64,000 bases of DNA from Marsupella aquatica (Eukaryota; Marchantiophyta), in contig OZ316892.1 in the NCBI GenBank assembly GCA_973895155.1, positions 19,220,001-19,284,000 on the forward strand. The letters run 5' to 3'. The position numbers were made by a program, and so were the translations under genes. The notes under the pieces were generated by a model that was not told the origin of the DNA, did not search any database, and was given only the letters and a program-made list of their open reading frames with translations. Within the stretch, counting starts at the first letter, position 1; each line of letters begins with the position of its first letter. Below, piece after piece: positions 30,389 to 42,227 of this stretch.

Positions 30389-32438
30389 ATGTTCACTCAA
30401 TCGGCTGTTCCGAGGACATTGCTCCGGCAGGGTTTGCATGGGCTGTTGGGGTCAGGCGAAGGAGTAGTAGGAGGGCTTGTGAGTGGCCAAGTGCAGAGGC
30501 TGCGATGGGTTTCCTTTGCAGGGTATTCAGCTGCACGCATTTCCCTGGACAGTGATTGTCTCTCGAGAAGTTTTGGTACGAAAGCCAGGGGTCGGAGAAA
30601 GAAAGACGGAGAGATAGTCTCTGGGGAGGGTGTCAAACAGAAAGCTTCTAAGGCGAAGAGAGGATCTGTGGAGGCCACTGGAGCGCATATGTCTCCTGAT
30701 GAAATTGCTGGCGCGGAGGATGCTGCCAGGGGTCCATCCACGGACAATTGCGGGGGTATACACGTAATTATAGGCCCCATGTTTGCTGGTAAAAGCACTG
30801 CGCTTCTGCATAGAGTCCAAGAGGAAGCAAGCGCTGGCAGGTATCCTCTTCAATTTTCTGTCATTCTTCGTTCCTCTGGTGAAAAGATGAGATGGTTCCG
30901 TTACTTGGCACATTGCAAAATCACATACTTAAGAGGGTCGTAAGGGTTTAGGATCTATTTATCGAAAGGGTCTTGGGGTTGGGATTTTTGTGCAGGCTGT
31001 GCAAACTATAGCTGGAAGTTGCCTGTTTTGCTTTTCAGACCTCAATGTTAATCTCGTGCACTAGGAAATCAGGTCATAGAATGTCTCGATAAGATTTCCT
31101 TTCCAGGCATTTGAAGAGTCGTCATAAGATCACAAGTCAGCAATTTCAAGCATCCTGCACTCTCATGCTCTGGTGCTTCTTATTCAAATTTAGACTTGAT
31201 ATATATGTGGACCTCATGCGGCTTGAGGGACTTGGAAACTGAGAAACACCTGAATGTTTTGGTTCGTAGATGTCAAATGTCCAGTCAGTGCCTTCTTCAA
31301 CGCATGTAGATAAGTGATTTCGTTTGTTCTGTTTTGATCACTTTGCAAGGTATGCAGGAAAGTGGTTCTGGTCAAGTCCGACAAAGACACGAGATATGGT
31401 CTGTCTTCTATCGTAACTCATGATGGCCTCCAAATGCCGTGCTACGCAGTGCCAGATCTGGCAACTTTTAAAACCAAAGTAGGAGGCAAGTTTTATAAAG
31501 AGGTATGTCCGTACGGGCTTCTTCTACTATCTCCCTGTCACTTCCACAAGTTCTACCTCTGAAAGCTCATGCAGAAATCGAACATAAATCGAATAGAAAT
31601 CGTGCATATTATCTGTCTAAGAGGTCAGACCTCTGTTTCTCATTTTGCTTCTGTGGGTTTCTACAACTTGCCTTCCTGTGGCAGCTGGATGTCATAGGTA
31701 TTGATGAAGCACAGTTTTTTACCGACCTGTATGAATTTTGTCAACACGCTGCTGACTTCGAGGGCAAGACAATAATTGTCGCTGGCCTGGATGGAGATTT
31801 TTTGAGGTGAGGATTGCTAATTCACCACCAAATTCATCAGTTATACTTGCTCATGCATTACTCACTATCCTTATTAGGAATGCAAGACAAGTATAAACAG
31901 GACTGTTCATTTTTCATTTTAGACTACAAATGCTACTGGCGCAATCGAACGGTTCTTTTGTATACAGCGTGAATTGGTTAATGATAAGTTACCTAAGAGA
32001 TTAGAGTTTTGTCCTATTGCTGAGAGCTTACTTTGCTACTTTATTCAGGTTCCATTGTGCTCTTTATCTGGATTCAGGGTTTGACCCCACAAGTTTTGGG
32101 TGTGAGTATCAGTCAAACATGAAAAGCCTCCTGATCAATTCAAGTTCTTGAGTGTACTGATCCTTTCGTATGACCTTTGTAGACGAAAGTTTGGATCGAC
32201 GCTCGATTTGATACCAGCAGCGGACAGCGTGGTGAAGTTGTCGTCACGGTGTGAGATTTGTGGACGTCCTGCGATCTTTAGCTTTCGGAAAACATTAGAC
32301 ACACACACAGAACTGGTAGGGGGAGCAGATGTGTACATGCCAGTTTGCAGGCAACACTTTGTCAATGGTCAGATTGTTGTTGAGACAGCATCCACTGTGA
32401 TTGGTGCTCGTCAAGTGGCTCAAATGAACAATGAGTAG
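30389..32438 (+). CDS. Thymidine kinase (TK1 type), four exons, organelle-targeted form likely
   Basis: Exons 30389-30840, 31358-31502, 31685-31806 and 32183-32438 have GT/AG borders and join in frame to 324 aa. The enzyme phosphorylates thymidine with ATP in the pyrimidine salvage pathway. Visible motifs: P-loop GPMFAGKST (129-137), [21 protein letters not shown] (catalytic Glu at 207), IVAGLDGDF, and structural-zinc Cys/His at C262, C265, C294 and H297 in CEICG and [13 protein letters not shown] forms part of the lasso region that contacts the base. The about 120-residue N-terminal extension is Arg/Ser-rich with few acidic residues near the start ([14 protein letters not shown]), like a mitochondrial or plastid transit peptide. 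The ATG at 30389 is chosen as the first in-frame ATG. The upstream frame has none. Confidence 0.92.
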
Positions 32439-34206
32439 ACAGTTCATAAAAAGAGCAACGGATAGTTAATATATTTGGTGATCAATGGATTGTGCAAGTT
32501 TATCACAATCCTTAGTTATGAAGGTAACTGATATATCTGCCAAGCTGGAACCATTGAAAGGGATCGGTACCGGTGGCCTGTAGTTTAGATTAAACATGAT
32601 ATCCTCCTGTTCTGTCATCTCAGCTTTATGTACCGCAAGATGCGGAACTTTGGATAACAGACCAGTCACCTCATCGTCCTGTTGCAGTTCCAATTGGAGA
32701 TTCCAGCATCTTCCATTTGCTGCCTATGTTGAGTAGTGAAATTCGCCTGAAGTTTGGAACCTAGAAACACTTCTCTCCAAGTGCCATGGCAAAGAAGTGT
32801 TTTGCTCGTGTGCCACAGAAATTTTCCCTGTGGATTAATGACTTCTTCGAATTTTGTATGTCTTTAGCGTCAATCATTGCTACTCTCAATTATTACGTTT
32901 GTCTTTTGCATTGCCTTGAAAGAGTAGTAACGGAATCCATTTTACTCTTCAGCTTAGGAATTTTGTAATGTAAATTGGTAACCAACCAGTCTGAACTGTA
33001 AATAGTTGTGCATTTACTGAGGGTGATTTCACAAGATATTGGGGGGCATTGCTTCTTTCTATTCCCTCCAAGATTAAATTTGGACTCTACAATAAGTGGA
33101 GGCAATTGAAGTTTGCTTTACAAGAACTTGGGGGCCCATTTGGGTATGGTGTGTGCTGATCTTACATGGCAAAGCATTGGGGCCCAAGTGGATGGTGATG
33201 TGGAGTGCTTATTTTGTCTAGAATTTTAGACCACCTTTAGATTTAGTCCAAACATTTTCAAACTTTGGCCACTTCATTCAAGTTATTTGTATGTATTGAA
33301 CTTCACTTAAAAAGGAAAATTGGTCCAAGTATGACCCTTCGAACAAGAAGTTGTCTTCCAGTTTGCTTTGGAGAAGAAAAATACAAGTGCCCCCTATGCC
33401 TTGTAAAGCCACTGTGTATTTTTGGCCAGTGAGAAAATGGGAGGTCCAGGGCTTTACTCTGTATTCTTTAGCTTCCATGGTGTGTCCCACGTTAAGCTCA
33501 CTAGTTCTGTGGGTTTTGAAGTCAGTAAGGTTCTCAAGTTAGCATGCATTGTGGAATCTCCAAGTAAAGCTTGTGAAACAATTATACTAGCAAACGTTTT
33601 TGGGAACCCAAAACTCCTGCCTTTGCATCAGGGCTTAAAATCCAGGAGAATCAGTGCGTGAAACCCTAAAGCCTAAAGGTCAGACATGCAATTTGATGAT
33701 GGTCCCAAGGTTTTCTTCACCCATTTGTGTCTAGCATTGAGATAAAGTGACAAACAGTGTTTTTTTAGTGACAACATTTTGCCAACCTCCACCTCAATCA
33801 AAAATCTTCCCCACTTTTGGTAAAACCCTACCCTCTGTCTTTCTGGTTGCCTGCGCGCCAAATCTACATTTTGGTATTGATGATGTTTAGGGTGTCTCAA
33901 ACCTTCCAGATTTGGCTCTGGTCAAGGTCATGCAGGTTTCCTGGAAACCACTTGTGACCAACATCCAAATCTGATACTTTGGGGCCTGATTTGTTTTTGC
34001 ATCCCTTCAGGTTTGAGGCGCTCTATTGGGGTCATGCCCCTACATGGGTGCCACAGCATTTGCATCAATGCACTACACTGAATAGATCCTCATACCATCT
34101 GGGTTACACTCCTCCAAATGACTTGTCTTCTACCACAACTGCACCTATAAAGAGCTACGGGTTACCCAAAGCTCTCATTACAAAGTGCACAGATCCACTT
34201 TCATTA

Positions 34207-34299
34207 GGAATGGACTTGAGCTCCACCTTTTGTGGTGAGTACACTCTTCAGAGGGGAGATAGGGAATAAGGCTTTTATATGGGCAGGTGTGATTTAAAC
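34207..34299 (-). repeat. TATA-containing dispersed repeat, copy 1
   Basis: On the - strand it reads cacctgcccatataaaagcc, then gaagagtgtactcacca, then ggtggagctcaagtccattc. The same module occurs on the + strand at 60669-60834. The catataaaag core looks like a TATA box, so the repeat may be a promoter or LTR piece of a mobile element. Confidence 0.75.
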
Positions 34300-36129
34300 A
34301 AACTCTAGCAATCACCTTAATTTGAACAAATGAGTTTACTAATTTATTTGTCAGTTTGGCATTAAAGTAAACAAAATCATTATGCCCTGTAATTACGTAG
34401 TTACTCCATTCCAAAGCTATGATTATGTTCCTTCATTGTTTCTATGCAATTTTTTTATTAACAAATTATCCCTTGTTACTTTCATAACGGAAATTATACT
34501 GCTTTTGTTAAATGCCAAACACATACTTAATACATAATTTTCTAATACTCAATTGGTTCTCCTAAAACTTTCTCAAATGAAACTCTTGCTTGCGAGGGAG
34601 AGACACTGCCTGGGTGAGAGATTGCCACCCCTCCCAAGAAATGTTTCATGAGGTCGCCACCCCTCCTTAGGATACGCCATAATCTCAAGTTACCTAGAAA
34701 CCTCAGGAGGGTTTAGGGCAGTGAAATTCTGCCAAATTCTTACCCCAGGCTCTGGCTAGTGACTATTACAAAGAAAAATATATAGATTCTGTGAGTAGAA
34801 ATTGTCAGAAAATTACTTGGCCGATGGGGTAAATAGTCTGATATGACGCTACTCCTTAAATCTTGGGAGAATCAAAATGCTCATATAGCCTTGTAAGAAA
34901 AATCAGGGCAACAGGTACTTCCCAGTCCCCACCTACCCTCGTTCTCAGGCTTATAGAAAAACCCCTGGCTTAGGGATTAACCATTAAAAAACACTTAATC
35001 GGTTACTATTATCCTTGTATGTGAGTATTGGGACAGTCATAATTATTGGGACAGTCGTGGGTTTTGCCACTAGTGTAGACAGTTTATGTTTGACTTCTAC
35101 AGTAACAGTCAAAGCGTAATCTTGCTGGGAAGCGTACCTTCCCAAAAGGACACGGTAACAACATTATCGTATCTCTGGCAGTGAAGGACTCAAGACCCTT
35201 TGGCACTTGTGGCGCAGAGTTCTAAAGTACAGTCTTTAATCCTTAATTCCTTATTGACATGTAACCGGAGATCGGCTCCCAGCTGTTGCTTTACTAACCT
35301 GCAAAGTCTAGTCATATGGCATTTGAATGGTAAAAGCACTCCCAGTGGTCCGCTATTGGCCCATGCTGGGAGCAAATGTAGGGTGACCAGCCCATTTTCT
35401 AAACCCCCAGTATGCGTTTTGGCCGGCCAGCCTCCCAAGACTGGCAATCCTTCCCTCCACAAGCTAGCTAGACAAGCCCTGCTAAGATGGATCGCCTACC
35501 TTGATCGGAGGTCTCTGTAGCTGCTCTGTCGAGTGCACTCGATGCTTCAGCTTTTCTTGAGGTTTGAACCGGCGCTAGCTATTTCTGGTGAGTGTGCAAC
35601 ACGGGATGGGTAGAGAACCCTTAGTCCCACTCAAGAACCCAGATGGGTGTGCACCTCACCGGCTCACTAAATCTCCACCAGGGCCAGGCTGTTTGTTGTA
35701 TAGGTGGGAGTAATCTACACCCCCAAAAAAATCAATGACAATTAATTTTTATATTCCACCTCCCTAAAAAGTTTATTCCATTTTTTGACAAAAAATTAGC
35801 CAGGCTATAATATGGTTATTTGTACTGATCTAACATCTATCCTTAAATCTATGGAGATATCACTGTTGTCTATAAATTTAGTAGCATTTTCTTGTTCAGA
35901 GCAAGATGAAAGTCACCACCGTGGGAAAACGTGAGATAAACCTTAAAAAACAAACTGCTCTAAATGTTTTGGCGGTGTGAGGGTCTGGAAGGGCAACACC
36001 AGATTTTAACTTGATGATTGCTCATACTTCACAATGGATCACCATAGACTGTATTGTACAGATCAGGGTCCTGGACACCACTATGGTATTTTATATGTCA
36101 TTACAGGTACCACGGTGGGTACATTACTT

Positions 36130-36450
36130 ATATCAAGGAGAGAAAAGAGGAGAGAAAAGAAGGGGAGGTGAAGAAAAGAAGTCAAGGTGAGAAAAAGATG
36201 TAAAGATCAGGAAAGGATGTCAAGGAGAGAAAATATGTTGAGGGTGACGGAAAGATAAATTGTAGTGAGATCAAGATGTCAAGGTGAGCAAAAGGTAAGA
36301 TCATGTCGAGTAGAGGAAAAGATATCAAGGAGATGTCAAAGAGAGAAAGAATGTCAGAGGTGAGAAAAAAATGTTGTGGTGAGATAAAAATGTCAATGTG
36401 AGAAAAATTGGTGAGATGAGAGAAACATGTCAAGATAAGGTAAGGTAAGA
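36130..36450. repeat. Purine-rich degenerate tandem array
   Basis: The + strand is almost all A and G, with a unit of about 20 bp like gatgtcaaggtgagaaaa repeated with variation about 14 times. No coding value. Confidence 0.85.
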
Positions 36451-36554
36451 TTGTTATGGTGGTGTTTCATAAATTGTTCATTGCACATAGAAATTGGAGA
36501 CGCGAGATAACAGCCACCGTATCTATTCAACCCATGTTTATTCTTCTACCCAAC

Positions 36555-36657
36555 TTTTTTTTGGCCTCCCTATTGTGTCCCCCCTCCCCCGCGCCCCTCC
36601 TATCCCCTTCCTTTCTTTCCCTTGTTTTCCCCTCTTTCCCCCTTTTTCTTCCCTTTA
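36555..36657. repeat. Polypyrimidine tract
   Basis: About 100 bp of nearly pure C/T on the + strand (for example cccccctcccccgcgcccct). It lies about 100 bp after the purine-rich array, with opposite strand bias, so the two could pair or form triplex-like structure. Confidence 0.8.
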
Positions 36658-37605
36658 ACACCATTAAAAGTATTTAAAAAGAGTAAAAATTGGGAAGAGT
36701 AAAAACCAAAGTAATTTAATGTCAATCTATTCTACTTCCCCTTAGTGCTCCCTCCAAAAACCATTATTTCAAGTGAATCTATTTTCACTTTAATGTTCCA
36801 TGCCAAAATATATTTTAGATAGACCATACAATAATCTACTTCCACTTTAATACTCCATGTCAAAAAGTACTATAAGTAAGCTACAAAATAAACCATGAAC
36901 ACATTCAAATACTCTATACTCTATGATATAATATACCTACTCTGTACTATAGCTTATAACCCAATCTTAGATACTCTTTCTCAATCCAAGAATCTTATAT
37001 AATTCTAGAAAATATCTGAAGGCTGAGTATTGTTCACTCTTTTTTCACTTTTGTAACAGAAGATTGACTAAACTTAAAGGGATTAGTTTTTTAGTAATAA
37101 GATTATATTAGTACATATTCTTATGTTTTATGTTGAATTAATAGAATGTTTAATATGATTAATTTGCCATTTCAATATAGTTTATGAAACTCGGCAAAAT
37201 GAGTCAGAGATACAACATTATTTCAATGTTGTTTAGTATATATTCTACATCATACTTTTGGGTACCAAAATTGACCTATGAATCACTTTTGAAAGGCCTT
37301 TACAAAGAGGAGGAATATATCAAATATTGACAACTGTGAAAAGTTATAAAAAATAAAAAAATATACACACTTTTTATATACAAAGGGACCAAACAGAGTA
37401 CAAATGAACAAACAAAAGAGGGCCCAAGTGGACAAAACCAATCGAAAAAGAAGTGAGCAAAAGGGAACCACTAAACACCAAGAAAGAGGAACTAAAAGTA
37501 AGAAATGAACAATAGGGAACCCCTAAAAACCAAGAAAGAAAGAGAGACTAAAACTAACCCAAGCGGACCGAGGTCCTCATCATTCCTACCGATTGTGGCA
37601 AAAAG

Positions 37606-38206
37606 CTAATGGTCCACATCAAGAGTCAAAACTAGATCGGCAAGTGGGATTGAAACATCCTCAAGGGGAGCTAGCCGCTGCGGAGGCACACTAGCACCCA
37701 CTGTAAGAGATCGACGATAGATGGCCCGAGCTTGAGCACGCTGTAAGGTGACTGAAATGCGTTGGCGAAAGTGCGTGGTCAAAATAGAAAGCGGGGGTCC
37801 GGTGGGACCCATTCGGCCATGAACATCCCGGGCAGCTTGCCGAAGAAGCCCATCAAACTGAGGATGAAGACGCCCAAATAGCTCCACAGCAAGGGGGAGG
37901 AAGCTGTCGGATGAAGCTCGTGCAGCATATTTGGCCTCCTTCGTTGTTGTCGCACGTGACGCTGCTGCCCCTGCCGTAGTTGCCGCTGTCCCAATGATGT
38001 CTTGGCGCAATGGGTTTGCCACCACAACATCTGCCAAAGTACGTTGACCCTCACGGACCATGGTAAGATCCACCCGTAACCGCTGTGATGGAGGACCAGG
38101 TAACTCGAGTACCACCTCCCGCCGCACGCATACCAAAGAGCCAGAGAGAACCTGAGCAGTCGCATCTCGCACAGCGTCGTGAACAATAATGGTTTCACCT
38201 CCCAAA
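37606..38206 (-). CDS. Restriction-endonuclease-like C-terminal exon (non-LTR element type)
   Basis: Starts after an acceptor-like GGTGCAG at 38207-38213 and runs 601 nt to a TAG. The protein begins LGGETIIVHDAVRDATAQVL, continues VCVRREVVLEL, QRLRVDLTMV and RTLADVVVANP, then FLPLAVELFGRLHPQFDGLL and ISVTLQRAQARAIYRRS. The pattern HD...R, E, (R)-x-D-(I/L) and ADV resembles the PD-(D/E)xK nuclease-like module at the C-terminus of some reverse-transcriptase proteins of non-LTR elements found in early land plants. No reverse transcriptase is visible upstream. The exon is open end to end, unlike the decayed Copia copy. It could be the last exon of a host gene that captured the domain, or an element remnant. 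Confidence 0.55.
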
Positions 38207-38719
38207 CTGCACCGAAAAGACTTCAAAAGATTTAATTTTGAAAACAAAGAAGTACAGTAAGAGTATATAATGTAAGAGGAACAACTCATCCCTCTAGCTA
38301 CATTAAGTCTCTCCATATAGCCACATATAAGAGTCTGCTATTACGCAATGCTCATCTATCTTCCTATCATCAATTACTACTAGACTAGGCTTTACAGGTA
38401 TGTGATTCTGTTCACTATCTTAAATCTCACTCTATCACAATAAGAATCCTATTCATGTATCTTGTGTATCCTTTTACTTTCTTCGCCGTCTCACCCATGC
38501 ACCTGTGATGGAGATGCATTTGTGATACCTCCATCACCCTGGCCTCCATAGCCAATTCAAGCTGCAGTTGCAAATGTTCAAAATAGTTAGAACTCACTAT
38601 ACGTGCAATAAAAACAAACTGAACACTAAATATGTGAAAGAGTAAACAATGAATACTTACATTATGAAAACAGAATTCAGCTTGATGCACACTGATTGAT
38701 ACAGGACATTCTCTGTCAA

Positions 38720-40262
38720 ATCTGATTCAGTTAAGCATATGGGAAATAGAATGATGAATGGCCCAAGTATCCCATGGATCAAATCTATCTCTTTCACCAT
38801 CACTCCTACACTCTCTATTCCTTCTCAGCAATTCTAACCTGTCTTTCCATCTCTTGGCTTGGGTGTTCCAAACAGAGCGTAAAACTCTTCCTTGAGTACT
38901 GCCAAAAGTTTGAAAACACAACAGCCATAGACTGTTATTAATCAATAAACAATGCAAATGATTATAAAACAAATTGCATATAATACTTACATCAACCCAA
39001 TGACTGGTGAGCTTGCAAATAGAACTTACCCTCAAGATGGCTCCTTGTCTATCCCGAATATTGTCAAAAACCTTCCCCATAATTAATACTTTCTTGACCT
39101 CCTTTCCCCCATTGATTGTGTAAAAACTTGTTCCACTTTATCTCTGTCATTCATGCCAACACCAAAAGCTTTCAGAATTTTGGGAATAGATTGATTTTCA
39201 GACGGATATAGTGTACACTCTGCATCGGAGCCAAGTAAGAATGAGGAAACCAAATCAGTCAACACGTTATTGACACATTCCCATCTCCATAGTTGAGGCA
39301 ACTCCACAATGTTATGTAGAACTTCAGTTTGGATTCTCTATAAGTTGGCCACAGTGCTCTTATAATCTTTTATTTGTTGTATCATTGCCTGGTAGTGCAA
39401 TCTCTCAAACGCATCTAAAATATCTATTCTTTGGCTGCACACCACAAAAACAACTGTTGTATCTTCATCTTTTTACCAAAAGTGTCAAGTCTAAAAACCA
39501 AGCTTTGTGAATCTAAAAATTAGATGTTCACATATATAATGATCTTTACCTGCAAGAACTCTGATTAGCCATATCGTGCTCTGATTAGCAATATCATCAG
39601 GTTGTTGTCTACTTGGTCTGTTCAGATTTCTGCAGCTATCAGGCCCTGCTTGGATCTCTACAGCTATGAGGAGCCTTGCTTGGATTTCTGCACCTATCGG
39701 GAGCCATGGTCTGGTCTCTACAACAGATTAAGAAAACCTATTATTTATTTTACAATACTAAACTTTACATAATCTGATAGAGAAAAGAGACTTGCATAAC
39801 TTACATATTTACCTAATAGGTCCTTCATTGTTCACATAGTCTCTTCTTTGTACTTCTGAATTCCTGGTCTAGGAGTTTCCTCTCTGCAAAAGATTTAAGA
39901 AAAACCATGAGTTTACAATTATACTAAATATTAGATATTAATCTTCTACATAAAAGAGACTTGTATAACATGGTTACTCATAGGTCCTTCATGATCCTTC
40001 ATAGAGTCTCTTTTCTGCACTTCTGGCCTTCCTGGTATAGGAGTTTCCTCTTCCTCTCTGCATTTAAACAAAATGTGAATGGTAGATTACTAAATGGTCT
40101 ATTTCAATATAGTTCACAAAATTAAGAAAATAAGTCAAGAGTACAATGTACCTGAGATTTGCCTCATCAGCCAGATCAACATAATTCCTTCTCCTGGTTG
40201 TTGCAAGATCTGGTTCATTCTCAATGGTAGACTTGGGCCTGGGTGCCCTCTGTGTTTGAAAT
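38720..40262 (-). CDS. Set of short exon-like pieces upstream of the RLE-like exon, unidentified
   Basis: Splice-like pieces on the - strand, in order: 40152-40262 (FQTQRAPRPKSTIENEPDLA, ends CTCAG|GTACAT). Next, two similar pieces near 40000-40060 and 39830-39890 (one encodes EEETPIPGRPEVQKRDSMK). Then a 30-bp tandem repeat exon near 39629-39722. Then about 39010-39307 (SIPKILKAFGVGMNDRD, KVFDNIRDRQGAIL, ending AGG|GTAAGT). Last, about 38727-38900 after TTGGCAG (TQGRVLRSVWNTQAKRWKD ... DPWDTWAI). The frames do not all join cleanly and one duplicated piece has a stop, so the model is tentative. No domain is recognised. These may belong to one gene ending in the nuclease-like exon. Confidence 0.35.
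39629..39722. repeat. 30-bp tandem repeat, three units
   Basis: Units are built on ttctgcagctatcaggccctgcttggatc. On the - strand the exon-like frame gives a recurring SCRDPSRAP-like peptide. Small variations occur between units. Confidence 0.8.
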
Positions 40263-40879
40263 CTACACAATCCCAAGAAAGAAAAGGTTAAATAAAATCA
40301 TATAAATCTAGATGATCGAGCTCAATAACAATACATTTTTTAAAAACACCTTGTATCTCATGTAAGGTGATTGCCTTCCACTGCCTTCATCTTCCTCTAG
40401 AGTTGTTTCATTAGTGATGGAAAGAAGCAATCACCAGAAACAAAAAATTGGCTAAAAATATAGTCACACTTAGTCTAACAAAGGATAAAACTACCATACA
40501 ATCAAAGAAAGGTCTAAACACTAGTCCAAAATGACCTGATGAACACAAAGTGGAAACAACAGATCCTAACAAATCCATTCTCGTCCCTCATATGATAGTC
40601 ATCCCATGGTATCCAAAATTTGGTTTTCCGGCCATATTGTGACGCAAAGAAAAACTTTGTTATAACAAATTCCAAGCATCACTCCATTTAGCTCCAAAGA
40701 CTAACCTGTGACAAGTTACATGAGACGGATGAGTTAGACAAAGAAGCGCATACCACTAGGTATACCGCCAGACAGATTCATAGGTTATGTTCACAAAATC
40801 CTGTACATTGACGTTGTAGTAAGAAAATTAGACTATATGAAGAATAACTTGGTTTTTTGTGAAAATATTTATGTGAAAG

Positions 40880-41125
40880 TAGATTTTGACTTCTACCAAA
40901 GTAAAATTATAAGTATTGGTAATTTTCAGAAATTACCATGGTGAAAAATAATTTCTAGAATCTACCATAGTAAATAGTGAATTCTTAAATTTACCTTAGT
41001 AAAAAGGTAAAATTTTGGTAACTTATAGAATTTACCATGGTAAAAAAGTAAATTCTAGAATTTGCCGTGGTAAAAAAATTAACTCTAGTAAGTTTTAGTA
41101 ATTTCTAGTATCTTCTAGGATACTC
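40880..41125. repeat. Degenerate array of TTACCATGGTAA palindromes
   Basis: A unit of about 30 bp (ttctagaatttaccatggta and a-rich tail) repeats with variation. 41031-41044 is a perfect 14-bp palindrome (tttaccatggtaaa). Non-coding and self-complementary. Confidence 0.8.
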
Positions 41126-41158
41126 TTGTAAAGGGATGAGCGTGGCCTGGCTCCAACT

Positions 41159-41166
41159 ATAAATAA
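41159..41166 (+). promoter_or_regulatory. Possible TATA box
   Basis: tataaata lies within gcctggctccaactataaat. The layout is typical of a plant LTR or core promoter, but no gene or element is clearly attached. Confidence 0.35.
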
Positions 41167-42227
41167 GAGGAAGGCTCGCCCTCCCAGGGGAGTCCATTTT
41201 CTAGCATTTCAAGTGTATGAGTGCGAAGATAGAGAGTGCATAGAATGTATAGAGTGTGCATTAGATTTGCATTGGAGGAATGCTTGAACATCGGTTTTAG
41301 GACTAAATAGAATGGCTATGCTACCGGTTTCTATGGTGGAAGGGTTCTAAGTTTCATAATTTTTGGTCATGAAAAGCACTGCCACCACTCGAGTACCTTG
41401 AAGATAGAGCTTTGAATTTGGCAAGGTTGGCTATGTCGCCAATATCATAGATATAACGTTTACAAACTTGTGATCAAGTAGGGACGGTTCTGTCGTTGAA
41501 TCTCTCTTAGTTAGAAAGCATATAGAAAGTATGAATATCAATATTGATTGAATGAGAGTCCACAAATTCTGAATTTTCATTCTACGGTGAGCATTAAGTT
41601 GATAGTAAAGAAAAAGGTAGATATTAGGCAAGTTCTTACATAGAAGTTTGGGAAAGAATGATACATTGCAATTATCGCATCATCGGATTCATTAATACTC
41701 TATAGATGCACAAATTAATGAAGATGTGAGTGTTTTCATAATAATGTAATAAATGAGAGATCATAGCTAAGAGTTGAAAGAAGTACGTAGAAAAGATTAT
41801 CACTTGGAGGAGAGATTTGTGGAGTGTGGACCTGGCCCCGACTACTCTGGTGTTATTGCCAATAACTGGAGTAGATCACACATATCTCATGGTACCAAAA
41901 GTGCTTAGGAGTCCTTGCAAAAAAGGTACGCCCTTCCCACCTAGTTTATCTAGAGAAAACCGCAAGAGGCACAAGGGAACCCAAGGAACTTGAGAAATGG
42001 CCGAGAGGAGACAAGGCTCTCAAAGGAATTGGTTCTAAGTATGAGGTCTCTTATAAGTGGTGAATAGCATACTTAGCACATGCACCCAGACACCCGACGT
42101 GTTCTTGAGAGCTTACTATTCCCATGACAACATGTGGAGTGATTGTTTACACGTCTGGTGAGGCTTAAAGTTTGTTGATGGCAGACAATGAGAGCGAGCC
42201 TGTAGCTTGTCACGGACCAACAGTTGG

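Larger units (their letters stand above)
32439..37605. other. Gene-poor intergenic tract
   Basis: About 5.2 kb with no supported gene. It holds one copy of a TATA-containing repeat (34207-34299), a purine-rich minisatellite-like array (36130-36450) and a pyrimidine tract (36555-36657). The segment at 33240-33310 is similar to 54310-54370, and 33760-33820 to 48040-48090, so parts are dispersed repeats. Confidence 0.5.
40263..42227. other. AT-rich spacer with a palindromic array and a TATA region
   Basis: No supported gene. Includes the ACCATGGTA array (40880-41125), followed at 41159-41166 by a good TATA box (tataaata) in a G/C-richer context resembling an LTR promoter. I cannot find LTR ends or a primer site. 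Confidence 0.45.

Noticed and set aside
36456-36677. 73-aa ORF rich in Pro/Ser/Leu
   Set aside because: Generated by the polypyrimidine tract and not coding.
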